This document shows, one piece after another, positions 26,338 through 34,574 of a stretch of DNA of 64,000 nucleotides (position 1 is the stretch's first letter; the number at the start of each line of letters is the position of its first letter). Below the pieces are notes generated by a model, which ran no database searches, was not told where the DNA came from, and was given only the letters and a program-made list of their open reading frames with translations. Both the position numbers and the translations under genes were made by a program. This DNA is from Ramlibacter pinisoli (GTDB lineage Bacteria; Pseudomonadota; Gammaproteobacteria; Burkholderiales; Burkholderiaceae_C), in NCBI RefSeq assembly GCF_009758015.1, contig NZ_WSEL01000003.1:2384981-2448980 (forward strand). The letters run 5' to 3'.

Positions 26338-26448
26338 GACAGATCCTCCTGCTGCATCGGATGGGCTCATGCTGCGCCGCGGCCGCGCCGCCGGCACTCG
26401 GCCGGCGCCGAACCTGGCTGTCGGTGCAGGACGACAAGCCCGGCGGTG

Positions 26449-27162
26449 TCAGCAGCCCAGCCGGTCGGCCAGCGCCAGCAGGCTGGCGCAATGCAGGTCA
26501 TTGCCGGGCCGGGGCGCCACCTCCTTGGGGTGGCCGGCGCCAAACTCGAGCGGTCGCTCGATGTAGGCCGTGCGCAGGCCGCAGGCGCGGGCGCCGGCCA
26601 GGTCGTCGTGGTGGGCCGCGACCAGCATCACCTGGGCAGGCGCCAGATCAAACACGTTCGCCACGCCGAGGTAGGTGGCCGGGTCGGGCTTGTAGGCGCG
26701 GAAGACCTCGGCCGACAGCACGCAATCCCAGGGCAGGCCGGCGCGCTTGGCCATGTTGGTCAGCAGGCCGAGGTTGCCGTTGGACAGCGTGCACAGCGTG
26801 TAGCGGGCCTTCAGCCGCGTGAGCCCCGCCACGCTGTCGGGCCACGGATCGAGGCGGTGCCACACGCGGTTGAGATGGCGGCGCGCCGCTTCGTCGAGGT
26901 GGGCCAGGCCGAACGGCGGCAGGATCTGGTCGAGGATGAGGCGGTGCAGCTCGTCGATGCGCGTCCAGCCCAGCTCGCCGCTGCGCACCCGCGCCATGGC
27001 CGGCTGGTAACCGGCCCGCCAGGCGCGCGCGAACGCATCGCCGTCCACCTCGGGGTACAGCTCCTGCAGTTCGCGCACGATGCTGCCGTGCCAGTCGACC
27101 ACGGTGCCGAAGATGTCGAAGGCCAGCACCTGCACGCCAGCCAGATCCGCAGGAGCGGCCAT
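26449..27162 (-). CDS. HAD-family hydrolase, haloacid dehalogenase type II-like
   Basis: This is a 237-residue HAD-superfamily enzyme. The nucleophile is D16 in FDIFGTVVDWHGS, motif II is the Ser/Thr in LCTLSNGNLGL, and the Lys/Asp block is YKPDPATYLGVANV followed by MLVAAHHDDLAGA. This pattern matches type II haloacid dehalogenases, which hydrolyse 2-haloalkanoates, but related phosphatases look similar, so the substrate is open. The gene follows the TctC-like receptor gene after two bases and is probably the last gene of a three-gene operon with the FAD enzyme. Confidence 0.88.
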   Translation of the reverse strand: MAAPADLAGVQVLAFDIFGTVVDWHGSIVRELQELYPEVDGDAFARAWRAGYQPAMARVRSGELGWTRIDELHRLILDQILPPFGLAHLDEAARRHLNRVWHRLDPWPDSVAGLTRLKARYTLCTLSNGNLGLLTNMAKRAGLPWDCVLSAEVFRAYKPDPATYLGVANVFDLAPAQVMLVAAHHDDLAGARACGLRTAYIERPLEFGAGHPKEVAPRPGNDLHCASLLALADRLGC

Positions 27163-27164
27163 GG

Positions 27165-28151
27165 TCAGTCCACCTTCACGTTGGCGGCCTTGATCACCCG
27201 GCCCCACTTCGGGACCTCGGCCTCGACCAGTGCACGGAACTGCTCGGGCGTGCTGCCGCCGACGATGAAGCCCTGGCCGCCGAAGAACTCCTTGATGTCG
27301 GGCGCCTCCATCGCCTTGACCACCTCGGCGTTCAGGCGGGCCAGCACCTCGCGCGGCAGGCCGGCCGGCGCGAACACGCCCTGCCACGAGGTGGCCTCGA
27401 AGCGCTCCAGGCCGGGCACGCCGCTCTCGGCAAGGGTCGGCACCTCCGGCAGCAACGGATGCCGCCGCGTCGAGGTCACGGCGATCGGCGTCACCTTGCC
27501 GGCCCTGATCTGCGGCAGCAGCACCAGGAAGTCGCCGAACATCGACTGCAACGTGCCGCCGAGCAGGTCGTTCATGGCCGGCGCGCTGCCCTTGTAGGGC
27601 ACGTGGGTCAGGCCGGCGCCGGTGGCCAGGTCGAACATCTCGCCGGTCAGGTGCATCGAGGTGCCGTTGCCCGGCGTGCCGTAGGTCATGGGCGGCCTCG
27701 CGGCCTTGGCCGCCGCCACGTAGTCGCGCACCGTCCGGATCGGGCTGCCGCTGCCGACCGCCAGCACCAGCGGCGCCGAGACGACCAGGCTCACCGGCGT
27801 GAAGTCGCGCAGGGTGTCGTACGGCATCCGGGGATACAGGCTGGCGGCGATGGCATTGCTGCCGGTCACGCCCATCAGCAGCGTGTGGCCGTCGGCGGGC
27901 GCCTTGGCCACGGCATCGGCGCCAGTGGTGCCGCCGGCACCGGGCCGGTTCTCCACCACCACCGGCTGGCCCAGCGCCACGGCCAGCTTCTCGCCCAGGC
28001 GGCGCGCCAGCAGGTCCGTGCTGCCGCCGGGCGGGAACGGCACCACGATGCGGATCGGGCGGGACGGAAAGGCCTGCGCCAGCGCCACGCCGGGCAGCAG
28101 CGCGGCGGCCAGCAGGCCGGCCAGACGGCGACGGGACAGCGAGAGGGTCAT
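27165..28151 (-). CDS. Bug/TctC-family periplasmic solute-binding protein
   Basis: This is a 328-residue receptor of the tripartite tricarboxylate transporter type, hugely expanded in Burkholderiales. A twin-Arg-like start (SRRRLAGLLAAALLPGVALA) forms the signal peptide, cut near residue 26 before FPSRPIRIVVPFPPGG, the family hallmark. VVVENRPGAGGTTGADAVAK and MTYGTPGNGTSMHL are further signatures. No TctA/TctB membrane genes are nearby, so it is an orphan receptor, as most Bug proteins are. It lies between the FAD oxidoreductase and the HAD hydrolase genes; ligand unknown, perhaps a carboxylate handled by those enzymes. Confidence 0.93.
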   Translation of the reverse strand: MTLSLSRRRLAGLLAAALLPGVALAQAFPSRPIRIVVPFPPGGSTDLLARRLGEKLAVALGQPVVVENRPGAGGTTGADAVAKAPADGHTLLMGVTGSNAIAASLYPRMPYDTLRDFTPVSLVVSAPLVLAVGSGSPIRTVRDYVAAAKAARPPMTYGTPGNGTSMHLTGEMFDLATGAGLTHVPYKGSAPAMNDLLGGTLQSMFGDFLVLLPQIRAGKVTPIAVTSTRRHPLLPEVPTLAESGVPGLERFEATSWQGVFAPAGLPREVLARLNAEVVKAMEAPDIKEFFGGQGFIVGGSTPEQFRALVEAEVPKWGRVIKAANVKVD

Positions 28152-28202
28152 GCGGTGGGCCTTCGAGGAAGTCGGTTGGGCTGGGGGAGGTAGGAAGCGT
28201 GC

Positions 28203-29438
28203 TCAGAAGCGGTCGGGCGCGAAGGGCCGCAGGTCCACCTGCGGCGTCCGTCCCGCCACGAGATGGGCGACCTCGCGGCCGGTGCTGGCGCCGGCGCACA
28301 TGCCGACATGGCCGTGGCCGAACGCGAGCCAGGCGTTGGCCAGGCGCGGCGCGCGGCCGATCACCGGCAGGCTGTCGGGCAGGCAGGGCCGGTGGCCCAT
28401 CCAGCGCGTGTAGCGCGAGCTGTCGAGGTGGGGAAACATCTCGCGGCCCTTGGCCAGCAGCACGTCGGCGCGGCGCTCGTTGGGGGGCGGCCGCAGGCCC
28501 GCGAACTCGACGCTGCCGGCCAGGCGCAGCCCCATCGCCATCGGGTTGACCATCAGGTTGTACTCGGGCGCCATCACGGTGTGGCGCAGGCCCAGGTTGC
28601 TGCTCTGCACCGTGACGTGGTAGCCGCGCTGGGTCTCCAGCGGGATGCGCAGGCCCAGCGCCTGCGCCAGCGGGCGCGACCAGGCGCCGGCGGCCACCAC
28701 CACGCCGTCGCACTCGATCCGCTGGCCCGAGGCGAGCCGGACGCCGCGCACGCGGTCGCCGTGCTGCTCGAAGCCCGCCGCCGCCTCCTGGACCAGCCGC
28801 GCGCCATCGGCGATGCACTGGCGGTGCAGCGCCTTCACCAGCGCCTCGGGATCGAGCGTCGAGCCGTTGTCGGGCGCCAGGATGCCGAAGCGGAACCGGC
28901 CCCGCAGGTCCGGCTCGAGCTGCGCGAGCTCCTGCTCGCCGACGTCGCGCAGGTCCACGCCCAGCCGCCGCCGCAGGTCCATGCCCCATTGCCAGCGGCG
29001 CGCGCTGGCGCTGGAGCCGTACACGTACAGGCAGCCGCTGCGGCGCACCAGCGCGGTGGCGCCGGCACGTTCGAGCAGCGGCGCATAGCTGTCGAAGATC
29101 GGCGCCAGCAGCCCGCGCAGGGCGCCGGCGATGCGCACGACCTCGGCGCGGCTGGAATGGCGCAGGAAGCGCAGCAGCCACGGCAGCACGGTCGGCAGGT
29201 AGGACGGCCGGATCGCCAACGGACCATCGGGGTCGCGCAGCCAGCCCGGCACCTGCTTCCACATGCCCGGCATGCCGACCGGCAGGCAGGCGCTGGGCGA
29301 CAGGGAGCCGGCGTTGCCGAACGAACAGGCCTCGCCCGGCGGCACCGGCGAGACGAAGGTGACCTGGTGACCGTCGCGCTGCAGCCAGGCCCCGGTGCAG
29401 GTGCCCACGATGCCGGTGCCGAGCACGACCAGATGCAT
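28203..29438 (-). CDS. FAD-dependent D-amino-acid dehydrogenase-like oxidoreductase
   Basis: This is a 411-residue DAO-fold flavoprotein. The FAD-binding GTGIVGTCTGAWLQRDG begins at residue 7, a second nucleotide-contact region is GVVVAAGAWSRPLAQALG, and the C-terminal GHGHVGMCAGASTGREVA closes the flavin site. The overall pattern matches DadA-type enzymes that oxidise D-amino acids and feed electrons to the respiratory chain; other amine substrates are possible. The start is the ATG at 29438. It leads a minus-strand operon with the TctC-like and HAD genes and is divergent from the 29553 gene. Confidence 0.88.
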   Translation of the reverse strand: MHLVVLGTGIVGTCTGAWLQRDGHQVTFVSPVPPGEACSFGNAGSLSPSACLPVGMPGMWKQVPGWLRDPDGPLAIRPSYLPTVLPWLLRFLRHSSRAEVVRIAGALRGLLAPIFDSYAPLLERAGATALVRRSGCLYVYGSSASARRWQWGMDLRRRLGVDLRDVGEQELAQLEPDLRGRFRFGILAPDNGSTLDPEALVKALHRQCIADGARLVQEAAAGFEQHGDRVRGVRLASGQRIECDGVVVAAGAWSRPLAQALGLRIPLETQRGYHVTVQSSNLGLRHTVMAPEYNLMVNPMAMGLRLAGSVEFAGLRPPPNERRADVLLAKGREMFPHLDSSRYTRWMGHRPCLPDSLPVIGRAPRLANAWLAFGHGHVGMCAGASTGREVAHLVAGRTPQVDLRPFAPDRF

Positions 29439-29552
29439 GCGGGACAGTGTAGCGAGGGGCGCCGGGACGGCGCCGCCGGCGCGCCCTGGGCAATGAAGGC
29501 ACGCGGCAGCGGGCGGACCCGGTGTCACGGTGACACTGCACAATCGCCCGCC

Positions 29553-30254
29553 ATGCTTGGTCGCCGCTTCCTCCTGCCCCTCCTGCTCGCGTTCGGCGCC
29601 GTTGCCCTGCCACCGGCCCGGGCCGCACGGCCCATGATCACCGACGACGCCCGGCTGGTGGATGCCAAGTCCTGCCAGGTGGAGAGCTGGGTGCGCAGCA
29701 ACCGCGACAACAGCACCGAGTTCTGGGCCCTGCCCTCGTGCAACTTCACCGGCAACCTCGAGCTCACGCTGGGCGGCGCCCGGACCCGCGAGGCGGGCCG
29801 GACGCAGACCACCGACGTGCAGGCGCAGGCCAAGACGCTGCTGCGGCGCCTGGAGACCAACGGCTGGGGAATCGGCCTGGCCGCCGGCACCATCGGCCAC
29901 CCGGATGGCCGCAGCCGCGACTTCTATGGCTACGTGCCGGCCAGCTTCTCCTACCGCGACGACCGCATCGTGCTGCACACCAATGTCGGCGCGCTGCGCG
30001 TCGGCGAGGAGCGCCGCACGCACCTGACCTGGGGCCTGGCCACCGAAGCCCAGCTGGCCAGCAACACCTGGCTGATCGCCGAGATGTTCCGCCAAGGCGA
30101 GGGCGCGCCCTTCCACCAGCTCGGACTGCGCCACTGGATCGTGCCGAACCGGCTGCAGGTCGATGCGACCTACGGCAACCGCAATGGCAGCGCGGGCGAG
30201 GAACGCTGGGTCTCGATCGGGCTGCGGGTGCTCACGCCGGCCTTCCTGCCCTGA
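29553..30254 (+). CDS. Predicted exported protein, function unknown
   Basis: This is a 233-residue protein with a signal peptide (about residues 1-25, LLPLLLAFGAVALPPARA) before ARPMITDDARLVDAKSC. The mature part has alternating hydrophobic and polar residues (VESWVRSNRDNSTEFWALP, LNLELTL-like strands) and ends in Pro, without a terminal Phe; it looks like a beta-rich envelope protein. I do not recognise a named family. It is transcribed away from the FAD oxidoreductase gene and followed after 143 bases by a lipoprotein gene on the same strand. Confidence 0.7.
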   Translation: MLGRRFLLPLLLAFGAVALPPARAARPMITDDARLVDAKSCQVESWVRSNRDNSTEFWALPSCNFTGNLELTLGGARTREAGRTQTTDVQAQAKTLLRRLETNGWGIGLAAGTIGHPDGRSRDFYGYVPASFSYRDDRIVLHTNVGALRVGEERRTHLTWGLATEAQLASNTWLIAEMFRQGEGAPFHQLGLRHWIVPNRLQVDATYGNRNGSAGEERWVSIGLRVLTPAFLP

Positions 30255-30397
30255 GGGCGCGCCGGCCCGCGGCCACGCCGGCTGCCGGGGTGGAATCGGC
30301 ACTGCCGAGTACATGTCCTGCACGGAGCGGTCATGGTTGCATTCGCCGGCCCAGAGCCTAGAGTAGGCGCCCCGACAGCACCGCCAAGGAGCCGATC

Positions 30398-30868
30398 GTG
30401 CGCACCTTCCTGACCACCCTCCTCGCGCTGCTGCTCTGCGCCTGCGCGGCCTTGCCGCACCAGGAGCCGCTGCAGGTCACCGTGGCCGGCATCGAATCGC
30501 TCCCCGGCGAAGGCTTGGAACTGCGCATGGAGGTCAAGCTGCGGGTGCAGAACCCCAACGAAACGCCGGTCGACTACGACGGCGTCTACGTCAAGCTCGA
30601 CGTGCTGAACAAGACCTTCGCCACCGGCGTCAGCGACGTGCGCGGCACCGTGCCGCGCTATGGCGAGGCGGTCATCAGCGTGCCGGTGACGGTGTCGGCC
30701 CTGCGGGTGGCCATGGGTGCACTGGGCTTCGTGACCGGCCCGCGCATCGAGAAGGTGAACTACACGCTGCAAGGCAAGCTGGACAGCCCGGGCATCGGTT
30801 CGAACAGCTTCACCATGAACGGCGAGATGGCCATCCCCGTGATGACGGGAGGATCGGCCCTGCAGTGA
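30398..30868 (+). CDS. LEA14-like (LEA type 2) lipoprotein
   Basis: This is a 156-residue protein with a lipoprotein-type N-terminus; the lipid-bearing cysteine is probably C15 in LLLCACAALP. The mature domain matches the LEA type 2/water-stress fold, with LRMEVKLRVQNPNETPVDYDGV and a Gly-rich end. The family is linked to desiccation or envelope stress but its action is not defined. The start is GTG at 30398 with an AAGGAG site. It converges on the cupin gene ten bases away. Confidence 0.83.
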   Translation: MRTFLTTLLALLLCACAALPHQEPLQVTVAGIESLPGEGLELRMEVKLRVQNPNETPVDYDGVYVKLDVLNKTFATGVSDVRGTVPRYGEAVISVPVTVSALRVAMGALGFVTGPRIEKVNYTLQGKLDSPGIGSNSFTMNGEMAIPVMTGGSALQ

Positions 30869-30877
30869 GCACCGGGT

Positions 30878-31300
30878 TCAGGGCGCCCTGGACACCGGAT
30901 CCAGGAACGGCGTGTCGACGTCGCTGACGTAGAAGATCACCACCTCGAGCGGCTCCGTCGCGCTGCGGTTGAAGCCGGTCATCCTGACGTGCGCCGGTTC
31001 CACGTAGGCCGTGCCGGCATCCACGCGCACCGTCGGCCGGCCTTCCAGTTCGAGCGTGAACTGGCCGCTGAGCACGTAGACGGTGACCGGCGCGCGGTGG
31101 CTGTGGAACACCGTGCGGTCGCCAGGCTGGAACTTCGCCTTGAGCACGCGCACCTGCTGCCGTTCGCCGCGCGGCATCTGCTCCACGGTCTGGGCCAACA
31201 CCAGGTCGGGGCGGGCCATGCCCGGCTGCTGAGCGGTTGCCGTGAGCCAGCAGCCCAGCAGGAACAGCGATGCGCTGGCGCGCAGGACGACGGGGTGCAT
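30878..31300 (-). CDS. Exported cupin-domain protein
   Basis: This is a 140-residue protein with a signal peptide (residues 1-23, SASLFLLGCWLTATA) and a single small cupin barrel. Metal-ligand motifs can be seen in HSHRAPVTVYVLSG, where two His precede the strand, and later in VEPAHVRMTGFNR. Many such proteins bind metals or small ligands in the periplasm; no reaction can be assigned. A GGAG site is seven bases before the ATG at 31300. It is divergent from the LysR gene, a common arrangement in which the regulator controls the neighbour. Confidence 0.82.
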   Translation of the reverse strand: MHPVVLRASASLFLLGCWLTATAQQPGMARPDLVLAQTVEQMPRGERQQVRVLKAKFQPGDRTVFHSHRAPVTVYVLSGQFTLELEGRPTVRVDAGTAYVEPAHVRMTGFNRSATEPLEVVIFYVSDVDTPFLDPVSRAP

Positions 31301-31401
31301 GGCGAACTCCTGGAGGGGACCTGGGCCCAGTCTAGGGACGCAAGCCCGCCGGCAACAGCCGCGCGTTTGCATAATGGGGCCGCACTTCTGCGGGGGCCCG
31401 C

Positions 31402-32295
31402 ATGTTCGACTGGGACGACCTGAAGCCGCTGCTGGCGGTGGCCCGGCACGGCAGCACGACGGCCGCCGCGCGCGCCCTGGGCGTCGACCAGTCGACCGTG
31501 CAGCGCCGGCTGGTGGAACTGGAGCGGCGCATCGGCCAGCCGCTGGTGCAGCGCAGCCCGAGCGGCTACCGCCTCACCGCCTATGGCGCCGAACTGCTCC
31601 CCCTGGCAGAAGCCGTCGAGCAGCAGGTGGCCCGCCTGGAAGACAAGATCCGCCGCTCCGCGCGCGAAGTCAACGGCCTGCTGCGGCTCACCTGCCCCGA
31701 GCCGCTGGTGCCGCGCATCACGCGCTCGCCGCTGCTGGACCACTTGCATGCGCGCCATCCCGGGCTGCGGCTGGAGTTCATCACCACCGACCACTATGTC
31801 GACCTGACACGCGGCGAAGCCGACGTGGCGCTGCGTTCCGGCGACACCGTCGACAACCAGCTCGTCGGCCGCAAGGTGGGGCAGTCCCTGTGGGCGGTCT
31901 ACGCCGGGCGCGGCTATCTCGGCCCGCGGGCGGCGCCGGCCTCGCTCGCGGCGGCGGCCGGGCTCGACTGGGTGGCGCTGGACGCGACCATGCCGAAGCA
32001 TCGCTCCACCCAGTGGATGCGGCAGGCGGCCCCGGACGCCCGGATCGCGGCCACCAGCGGCAGCGTCCTGGGCCTGGTGCATGCCGCCAAGGCCGGCGTC
32101 GGCCTGGCCGCCCTGCCCACCGCGCTCGGCGATGCCGAGCCGGACCTGGTGCGCCTGTTCGGGCCGGTGCCCGAGCTCACGCGCATCTGGCGCCTCCTGA
32201 CCACCCGGGCGCTGCGCCGCACGCCGCGGGTCGCGTCGTTCTTCGACTTCATGGTGCAGGAGACGGCGACCTTGCGGCCGATCCTGACCGGCTAG
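31402..32295 (+). CDS. LysR-family transcriptional regulator
   Basis: This is a 297-residue regulator. The winged helix-turn-helix is at residues 1-60 (LAVARHGSTTAAARALGVDQSTVQRRLVELERR), followed by a linker helix and a periplasmic-binding-like effector domain starting near LLRLTCPEPLVPR. The inducer is unknown. It is read away from the cupin gene; the 101-base gap must hold both promoters and contains CATAAT (31370-31375), a plausible -10 for the LysR gene itself. Autoregulation and control of the cupin gene would be typical. Confidence 0.92.
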   Translation: MFDWDDLKPLLAVARHGSTTAAARALGVDQSTVQRRLVELERRIGQPLVQRSPSGYRLTAYGAELLPLAEAVEQQVARLEDKIRRSAREVNGLLRLTCPEPLVPRITRSPLLDHLHARHPGLRLEFITTDHYVDLTRGEADVALRSGDTVDNQLVGRKVGQSLWAVYAGRGYLGPRAAPASLAAAAGLDWVALDATMPKHRSTQWMRQAAPDARIAATSGSVLGLVHAAKAGVGLAALPTALGDAEPDLVRLFGPVPELTRIWRLLTTRALRRTPRVASFFDFMVQETATLRPILTG

Positions 32296-32298
32296 CGG

Positions 32299-33321
32299 TC
32301 ACGCCCGCCACACCCGGTAGTTCGACAGCTGCAGGTTGCCGATGCCCTCGACCGGCTCGACGCCCAGCTCGATGCTGACCAGGACCTCGGTGCCGGTCAC
32401 CCATGGCGCGCCGCTGGGATCCGTGCGCGTCGACAGGTGCTGCAGGAACAGGCCGAGGTTCAGCGTGCCGGCGCGCAGCGGCGCATCGGGCTCGAACACC
32501 ACGAGGTCCCAGCCGCGGTTCAGCAGGTTGCGCACGAAGTACAGGTGCCAGAGGCGGCCGTCGATCACCGCATCGTGCGAGTACCAGGAGCGGTCGCGGC
32601 TGCCGTGGGCGCCGTAGCCGCCCCAGTAGTCGAGCGGGATCATGATCTCGTGGGTGATCGGCGCGGCGTCGAAGTCGCTCGCCTGGACCGGGCTATCCTG
32701 CAGCCAGAGGTCGAACGTGAGCTGGCCGCGGCCGCTCGGCGCCACCAGGTGGGCGTAGTCGAACGAGGCGAACATGTCCGGCCAGGCACCCGGCGCTCCC
32801 GCCGGCGGCGTGACCGGCAGGAACGAGCCCGGCGTGGTGCCCGAGGGCCGGGCCGTCGACACCGTGTTGTCCGGCAGCACCACGTTAAAGCCGCCCGGTC
32901 GCGGCCCGTCGCTGGCGAGCCCCGGCTTGCTGCCGAAGATGGCGGACGGATAGGCCTTGACCTCGGTGATGCCGATCGGCCACTTCCACCCCGAGCGCCA
33001 GGCAACCTCGCCGTTGGGACCGAGCGTGGCCGAGCGGGCGTAGTCGGACTCGAACTCGGTCCCGCCCGGGCCGGTGTAGGTCCCGCGCCGCAGGCCCACG
33101 GCATTCCACGCGTCGTCGCCGATCCAGTAGGCCGGCGCGCTGCCGACCTGCAGCAGGTCCGGCAGGCTGGTGCCCTGCACGCCGCGCAGCGCGGCGCCAC
33201 CAGTGGGGCGGCCCGCGCCGGCCCCGCCCGCACCGCCGCCACCGCCGCTGCTGCCGCCGCCACAGCCGGCCAGCGCGCCGGCGCCCAGCACGGAAAGGAC
33301 GGATCGCCTGGTCATGTGCAT
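32299..33321 (-). CDS. GH12-like lipoprotein (possible beta-glucanase)
   Basis: This is a 340-residue protein with a twin-arginine-like lipoprotein signal (TRRSVLSVLGAGALAGC, cysteine at 20) followed by a Gly-rich linker. The C-terminal two thirds recall glycoside hydrolase family 12: THEIMIPLDYWGGYG contains the E-I-M-I nucleophile motif, and SIELGVEPVEGIGNL resembles the acid/base region with a Glu. That would make it a surface-anchored endoglucanase or xyloglucanase. The match is by motif only and several usual tryptophans are missing, so activity is uncertain. The start at 33321 has a GGAGA site. It converges with the LysR gene three bases away. Confidence 0.6.
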   Translation of the reverse strand: MHMTRRSVLSVLGAGALAGCGGGSSGGGGGAGGAGAGRPTGGAALRGVQGTSLPDLLQVGSAPAYWIGDDAWNAVGLRRGTYTGPGGTEFESDYARSATLGPNGEVAWRSGWKWPIGITEVKAYPSAIFGSKPGLASDGPRPGGFNVVLPDNTVSTARPSGTTPGSFLPVTPPAGAPGAWPDMFASFDYAHLVAPSGRGQLTFDLWLQDSPVQASDFDAAPITHEIMIPLDYWGGYGAHGSRDRSWYSHDAVIDGRLWHLYFVRNLLNRGWDLVVFEPDAPLRAGTLNLGLFLQHLSTRTDPSGAPWVTGTEVLVSIELGVEPVEGIGNLQLSNYRVWRA

Positions 33322-33618
33322 GAGGTCTCCCCGCCGCGGCAGGGGCCGGCCGTGCCGGCCCCAGGTCGCTGCCTCGCGCGCCGCGGCCCCGTCCGCGCCT
33401 GCCATCCGCACCGGATCGGCCCGCCGTCACGCCAACGCGAGCATGGCCACTGCAGCCGGACGGGAGAAGTGGACCTTTGTCCAATGGGTGGGCCGGCGCA
33501 GCTGGGCCGGCGCAGCTGGGCCGGCGCAGCCGGGCCGAAGTCGTCCTCCACCACGGTGCCACAGGGCGGCGCAGGTGGACCGGCTGGCGGGTGACTGAGG
33601 GCGCGCCCCGCCCGCGGC
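33322..33618. other. Intergenic region with tandem repeat
   Basis: There is no gene in this 297-base stretch between two minus-strand genes. It contains the 14-bp tandem repeat listed separately, a GC-rich segment next to the GH12-like gene, and presumably that gene's promoter; I see no convincing promoter boxes or terminator. Confidence 0.6.
33489..33537. repeat. 14-bp tandem repeat, three copies plus a partial
   Basis: The unit TGGGCCGGCGCAGC occurs three times without change (33489-33530) and is followed by half a copy (CGGGCCG). It is outside any gene. Perfect copies suggest recent slippage, so copy number may vary between strains. Confidence 0.85.
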
Positions 33619-34134
33619 TCAGGGGAAGGCCGGGATGTCCGGTTCGGTGCCCTCGAGGTGTGCCTCCGGGTGCAGCGCCCGCAGGCGGGCCTCGATGGCC
33701 TCGACGTTCCACATGGGCACGTCCACCATCAGCAGGATCTGCCCCTCCTCGATCTGCGGCGTGAAGCGCGCCAGCCGCTTGCTCGGCGTGGAGATGCCGA
33801 GCATGGTCGACGCCCAGGTGCCGAACAGGGCACCGGCGACGGCCAGCGCCGGGGCCAGCATCCACTGCGGCTGGTCGCCGACGATCGGATAGAACACCGC
33901 GACCAGCCCGCCGACCAAGGCGCCCGTCGCGGCGCCGAGGATCAGTCCCACCTCGGCCGACCGGACGATGTCGGACGTCTGCAGCACGTTCGCGGCGTGC
34001 AGGCCCCGCATGTCGCTGCCCTCGCGGCCGACGAAATGCATGCGGTTGTAGGGAATGCGCGCCAGCAGGAGGTCGTCCATCGTGCGCCGGGCGCTCTCGA
34101 CATCGGGCAGGAGCCAGTAGATTCGACTGTGCAT
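33619..34134 (-). CDS. Membrane protein with glycine-rich hairpin, function unknown
   Basis: This is a 171-residue protein with a soluble N-terminal domain (residues 1-60, SRIYWLLPDVESARRTMDDL), two close hydrophobic Gly/Ala-rich segments (AEVGLILGAATGALVGGLVA and LAPALAVAGALFGTWA) and a C-terminal soluble domain. The layout recalls DUF1269-type or heat-induced YflT-like stress proteins; this is a shape-based guess. It is immediately upstream of, and on the same strand as, the oxidase genes' end (32 bases from the subunit IV gene), so it could be the distal gene of that operon. Confidence 0.7.
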   Translation of the reverse strand: MHSRIYWLLPDVESARRTMDDLLLARIPYNRMHFVGREGSDMRGLHAANVLQTSDIVRSAEVGLILGAATGALVGGLVAVFYPIVGDQPQWMLAPALAVAGALFGTWASTMLGISTPSKRLARFTPQIEEGQILLMVDVPMWNVEAIEARLRALHPEAHLEGTEPDIPAFP

Positions 34135-34166
34135 GTCATCTCCTTCGGGGTGATCCCCTCAACCGT

Positions 34167-34559
34167 TCAATGCGTCGCTGCGGGCTGCTCCGCCACGGGG
34201 GCAAAGAACGTGCCCCGGGTCAGGAACGTGTAGTCGGCCTCGAGCGCGCCGATCCCCAGCAGCGTGATCAACAGGAGCGGCGGCACCAGGATGGCGTAGA
34301 CCAGGGCCAGCCGCTCCCACAGCATGTGCATGAAGACCGACACGATCAGGCCGGCCTTCAGCAGCATGAACAGGATGATCAGCGTCCATCGCAGCAGGCC
34401 CTGGAAGTGGAAGTAGTCGACCAGGTAGGACGCCAGGCTGAGCAGGAACAACAGGCCCCAGATCTTGAAGTAGATGCCCAGCGGGTGCTGCTGCCCGTGC
34501 GCCTGCGGCGCCGGCGGCTCGCCGGTGGGTGGCGCGTGGGTCAGGTCGGCGTCGGCCAT
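34167..34559 (-). CDS. Cytochrome c oxidase subunit IV family protein
   Basis: This is a 130-residue protein with a hydrophilic, Pro-rich N-terminus followed by three membrane helices (IWGLLFLLSLASYLVDYF, WTLIILFMLLKAGLIVSVFM, LVYAILVPPLLLITLLGIG). It matches the small CyoD/CtaF-type fourth subunit of bacterial haem-copper oxidases, which helps stability or assembly. It follows the subunit III gene with 15 bases between. The length is normal. Confidence 0.86.
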   Translation of the reverse strand: MADADLTHAPPTGEPPAPQAHGQQHPLGIYFKIWGLLFLLSLASYLVDYFHFQGLLRWTLIILFMLLKAGLIVSVFMHMLWERLALVYAILVPPLLLITLLGIGALEADYTFLTRGTFFAPVAEQPAATH

Positions 34560-34574
34560 GAGCAGCTCCTCGGG

